From assembly GCA_013399875.1 (NCBI GenBank), contig VXAZ01006360.1, positions 124,001 through 188,000 of the forward strand: a stretch of 64,000 nucleotides of DNA, read 5' to 3'. Shown in pieces: positions 59,906 to 64,000 of the stretch (positions within the stretch are counted from its first letter, which is position 1; each line of letters opens with the position of its first letter). Source of the stretch: Gymnorhina tibicen. Taxonomy: Eukaryota; Chordata; Aves; Passeriformes; Artamidae. Below the pieces are notes generated by a model. It was given only the letters and a program-made list of their open reading frames with translations, was not told the origin of the DNA and ran no database searches. The translations under genes and the position numbers were made by a program.

Positions 59906-61182
59906 CAGCCTTGTGTGCTCTTGTTCAAGTTCAATCTATTTTCTCACACTATAATTAACAGAAGGAGAAATAATTGGCAGAGAGCAATTCTTTTGTTACA
60001 TTTTTGTCTTTCTTCTGCTTGAGAGTTGTCTTTGTGCAAATAATATTATTAATAGATCTGTTCCTCGTAAATCTGGACAAATAATGTGTGCAAATACATT
60101 TTATCTTTCAACTTCTTCTGGACAAACTATGACTACTAAACCAAAACTTTTCCACTAGGTTTGGGGGAAACTTGTCCAATGTGAAGTGACTATTGTCAAA
60201 AAGAATATGTTTATAGTACATTCAAAATACTTTTATGTTTGAGTTTAGAAATATCTCTTATATTTGAAAAAGAGCATTTCTGAAGGAGCATGGCAACTAA
60301 TAAGAACTGTCTTGAAAATCACTCACATAGGTATGTGAATGGCACCACAATTATTACATTTTTTAACAAACACACTTTCTTTGCTTTGAAGTGACTCCTT
60401 ATCTCTTCTTCCCGCAACAAATCCAATGCCTTACAACTAATATAGGCAGGTTTTGTTGCCAGAAATCAAACATTAGCCTTACAGTCATAGGAATGGAAAA
60501 ATAATAAAATACTCATTTAAGAAACGTGAAGGTTTACAGTAAAATAGATTTAGCAAAGCTACCTCACCCATCTTCTCTAAAAGACATGTCTTCTCATCTT
60601 CACCCATTAAAATAAACTTACTGAGCAAATTGCTATTTTCCCTCTGAGAGGTGTCTTTCTTTTGATTCATTGAAGTGCCTGGTATCAAGGGAAAATGTCT
60701 GTGGGCAAACACCTCTGACAAAAAAGCACATTAGCTGTGCCTCATTTTCGTCCATTCGTTTTATAAAGTGAGCAGTCACTTCTGCAGGCTGAGATTGATC
60801 AGCTGAAATGGCAAATGTGGTGAAAGTGCTCAGAAACATGCCTGGGATGTAAAAAGAAACGTAGTGGATGACTTAGCTTGCTTGCTGTTTTTCTTCTAAC
60901 AGAAGGGGGAAAAGCATGATCATGAATATTCTAGGTCCTTCAAAAACAAAATAGAGAATATACAGAGTGATTTGGACCATGAATTTTCAAAATCAGCACT
61001 GGAAAAATAACCTCAGATTCAAGGCTTTTTTTTTTGTGAGATATGGCAAAAATTGAGAGCCTGAGGGAATCAGAGATTTTTAATACCATCTGCTTTGTGA
61101 TAGAGGCAGCCACAATGGTACCAGGAGTGGAACTACCAGCCCAATGTGATGTATGGTTCAGAATTCACTGAGAACTCTTACA
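59906..61182. other. AT-rich non-genic stretch
   Basis: No gene or transposon is recognised. Confidence 0.5.
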
Positions 61183-61330
61183 ACACCAGTGGTCAAGCTG
61201 AGTCAGACCCTAGGCCCACCCAGCTCAGTATCACACCTCTGACAGCAGAAGAAAGCAGATACCCAGAGGAGAACATATGGACAATGCAACATATATGGCC
61301 TTCTCTGAGTGCTACCCCAACCTTCAATTA
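61183..61330 (+). repeat. Ancient interspersed repeat relic
   Basis: AGTGGTCAAGCTGAGTCAGA, GGCCCACCCAGCTCAGTATC and CCTCTGACAGCAGAAGAAAGC resemble a widespread old sauropsid repeat with the pattern GATCAGACC...CCATCTAGCCCAGTATCC...TCTGACAGTGGCC. I cannot assign it to a named family; it could be a CR1/L3-type 3' end or a SINE. Borders are approximate. Confidence 0.45.
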
Positions 61331-64000
61331 TTTGTCACTCAAAATACAATCCTAAATATGTTCTGCTCTTCATGAAGCGATCCCATGAGCAGAACAAAAA
61401 CATGGCTGGGTTGTTTGGGTCTGAAGATTGCCAGCATAAATACTGAATGATACCTGGGAAGAAGTTCTGCATTTCTTGTTCCTCATGGCAAGGTTTCCCA
61501 TTACTCTGCTAGGCTCAAAAATTCTCTGTTGGCAGTCACTTACGTGTGCCTTTGAGAAAATAAGTGGGGATTTACAATAAATGATTGAAATTGATGAGAC
61601 AGTAGACCTGTTTGGATTTTCTTTGCCTCATCCATAAGGGATCTAGTTCACACCCCCCAGGATTGCAGCGTGATAGCGATCAGCATGAAATTGGCTTAAA
61701 AGTGTATTCCTGTCCCCAAATGCTACAGTAGATCCATGCTGCTTTTGCTTGTGCTCCACATGAGTTCTATCAACCACAGTATTAGAAAATTTTCCTGGCA
61801 TCCAGTAAATTGTTTTGCATATACAAACCATATTTGAAGAGTAAGGTATCATAAGTAATACCATCTTGCTTTAATATTTTGAAGAATTCCTAGAATAGAC
61901 AAGTGCAGTTTTGGCTCTTCCCTTCTACTCTTCTTTTTTTGGGTCATTATGTTTCTTGAAAATTATAGATGCTAGATATTCTGAGGCAGAAGATGCAAAA
62001 TTCATAACAGACATATCCAAGTTCAAGCTGAAGAAATTACAGTTTTGGCAATGACAGAGATGTATTTAGAAACATTGCCAAAATTCAGTGAAAATCTTTT
62101 ACTTAAGGAAATATTAATTCATCTGGCAAAAGAGGAGATCTGAGAAAATCTGCTGACTCCATCTGAAACAAGAAGATAACCCAGCTTTTTTCTCTTGTAA
62201 ATCTTAAAAGATTTTTAGATAGAAATTCTTTAGCCTCAGCTTGATTTGGCTTCTTATGTTGGTTTAAATTTCTTTGCTTTCACTGCCCTGGCTTTTAGCA
62301 TAGTGATTAAATAGTTACATATTATTCCACAGTTTCTTTCAGGATAGAAAGATAAAGTTTGGGAATTAAATGCAATTTGATGAGAAACAAGACAGGACTG
62401 AAAGTGCCAACTCAGCATTTGGGGATGGCTCCTAGCTATTGACCATGGCTCTGAGGCAACACAAGAATTACTGAGAAAGGTGATTTTATTGACTGTTCCA
62501 GGTGACCAGGCTATCAGGAAAGAGTTATGGCTGTGCTTTTGTGTACATCCATTTTCACTTGACTCAGTCGTAAGCATCTCCTTGTTAAAACGGAAATCCT
62601 AATTAAAAAAAAAGTCAAGAACACAACAAGAACATTAATCTACTGCTTCCAAACTGCTGCTGTGTATCTACCAGTGTTAAATTTTAACTGCTATAGCACC
62701 CATTAATGTTATAAAAGACTGCTCAAGAAAAATTCAGCTATTCCACATGATATTGGATATGGTGGAAGGAGCCGTGTTTGAGAAAATTGAGTGGATGATG
62801 TTCTTTATCCTAATTCAGAACCTAATCCTCTTCTTCCTGGAGCAGTTTTAGGTCTTTGTTGTTGACTTTGGAAAGAGGATCAGCCCTATTGGTTTTGTAT
62901 GGGGAGTGGCAATCAGATTAAACAAAGTCAGCATTACTGGTTTGAAGGATTTACGTCATTGCAAGCATTTATTTATTCATTAAATGAATTTCTCTTTACA
63001 CTAAGGGCAATATTCAAAAGACAAATCAAGATAGTAACATTCAAAATATTGCTATATACTAAAAAGCGTTGGGATCTATGCGGTATTAAGGTTTTCCTTC
63101 TCACTTGCCCTACAGCATCTCAGTACATGGTGAATTCCAGGAACAGGGATGCTCCTGTGCAGTCCTTGATGCATGAGACCACCCTTCCTCCCCCCTGAGT
63201 TGGAGGCATCAGGCACTACCTGCAAAGGAAGCCTTGACCCACGCTTCTTGTTAGGCCATGTCTTACACGACATCCACTATGAAGTCTTTTCTGTTACGAT
63301 TTTTATAGATATTATCACTTAGTATCTGAATGTCTTCCAACAGCACTTTATACAGTATGAATAACATCTGTCATATGTTGTTTGTTCTCTCTTCCTTTCC
63401 GCACTTGGGGAATGGAAATGAATGCAGTGACATTTCTTGTTCCAGAAGGGATTTTAAAGAAAAATAAACATATATTTCCATGTATTTATGTGTATAGAGA
63501 TGACAGAGTCAAAGCAACCTGCTTTGTCTGGAAGAACCACATGGGTTACAGTGGTCCCAACCACGGGGTACTTTACTTCCTTACCTCACTCAGCCCCCAC
63601 AGACACTGTCTTTTTTGCACAAACAAGCTGTACCCCTTTTCTAAATAGTTTCATTGTCCTCTTTAATATAATTGCCAGCTACAGCCTTCATCCTGAGAAT
63701 TTTTGAACGCATTTTTTTCAGACCATTGAAGCCTCAGCAAAGAAATCAAAGGCACTACTCAGAGTGAACAGAAATTGATTTGCTCATCAGTGTTGCTGAA
63801 GTGCAATGTTCTGTTGGTCTTGATGTGTTATTACCTCAATTAAGTCTCCCTTCTGGGGAAAAATATAATGTATTTTTACCTTAAGCAACAAGATATAGGA
63901 ACCTCATAGTATGGGGTGACATGGTCTGCCAGCTGACATAGGATCTCATCTGTGCCTCAGCCAGTCAAAACAGGATCTAGGAATACAGGCAATTTGTGAT
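61331..64000. other. Non-genic stretch to window end
   Basis: No gene or transposon is recognised. Confidence 0.5.

Noticed and set aside
1..64000. CRISPR arrays, operons, ribosome binding sites
   Set aside because: The sequence is vertebrate nuclear DNA. No regularly spaced direct repeats of CRISPR type and no bacterial gene structure are present.

Overview
This is an assembled stretch of vertebrate nuclear DNA, almost certainly from a bird and probably a songbird. The evidence is the repeat content. There are many short, 5'-truncated CR1 LINE copies whose 3' ends carry the avian octamer repeat (ATTCTATG-like). There are also several endogenous-retrovirus LTR families, some still framed by short target-site duplications, and no mammalian-type SINEs. 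The class (Aves) is well supported. The passerine guess rests on remembered resemblance of the LTRs to finch-type families and is weaker. The sequence contains a 221-base N gap (26781-27001) and a single N (36285).

I find no protein-coding gene, rRNA, tRNA or CRISPR array. The longest open frames (196, 184, 166 and 163 codons) match no family I recognise. They have no convincing splice or domain context and are about what chance gives in 64 kb of roughly 42% GC DNA read in six frames. The window is best read as an intergenic desert or the inside of a large intron. The only coding remnants I can defend are decayed pieces of CR1 ORF2 (reverse transcriptase C-terminal region), the best at 36949-37311 on the minus strand.

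Layout: 1-2640 featureless; 2641-3099 solo LTR (+); 3705-4475 CR1 (+); 4476-14896 long featureless stretch with small tandem duplications; 14897-15390 LTR (+); 16142-16225 CR1 tail (-). At 22453-24164 two solo LTRs stand back to back: a CpG-rich one on the minus strand (CATTTC duplication) and a long one on the plus strand (GTGGTGA duplication, intact TATA and AATAAA, tandem-repeated U3). Next come 25865-25973 CR1 tail (+); the N gap; 29659-30228 LTR (-); a CR1(+)/LTR(+)/CR1(-) mosaic at 31884-32481; 35971-36290 an LTR fragment ending at the single N; 36566-36760 CR1 (+); 36870-37456 CR1 (-) with an ORF2 remnant; 39705-39842 CR1 (-); 44153-44192 a perfect 16-bp-arm hairpin. At 45761-46535 a TG microsatellite lies inside an LTR, which lies inside a CR1. 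The rest is 50032-50158 CR1 (-); 50580-51190 probable ancient CR1 (+); 54255-54681 solo LTR (+, GCAGC duplication); 59287-59730 CR1 (-) interrupted by an LTR fragment at 59731-59905; and an old interspersed repeat near 61183-61330.

No genes act together here. What the window offers is a record of layered retroelement insertion, including five members of one LTR superfamily in 64 kb and a divergent pair of LTR promoters at 22.4-24.2 kb. I looked for an undescribed system and did not find one I could support.
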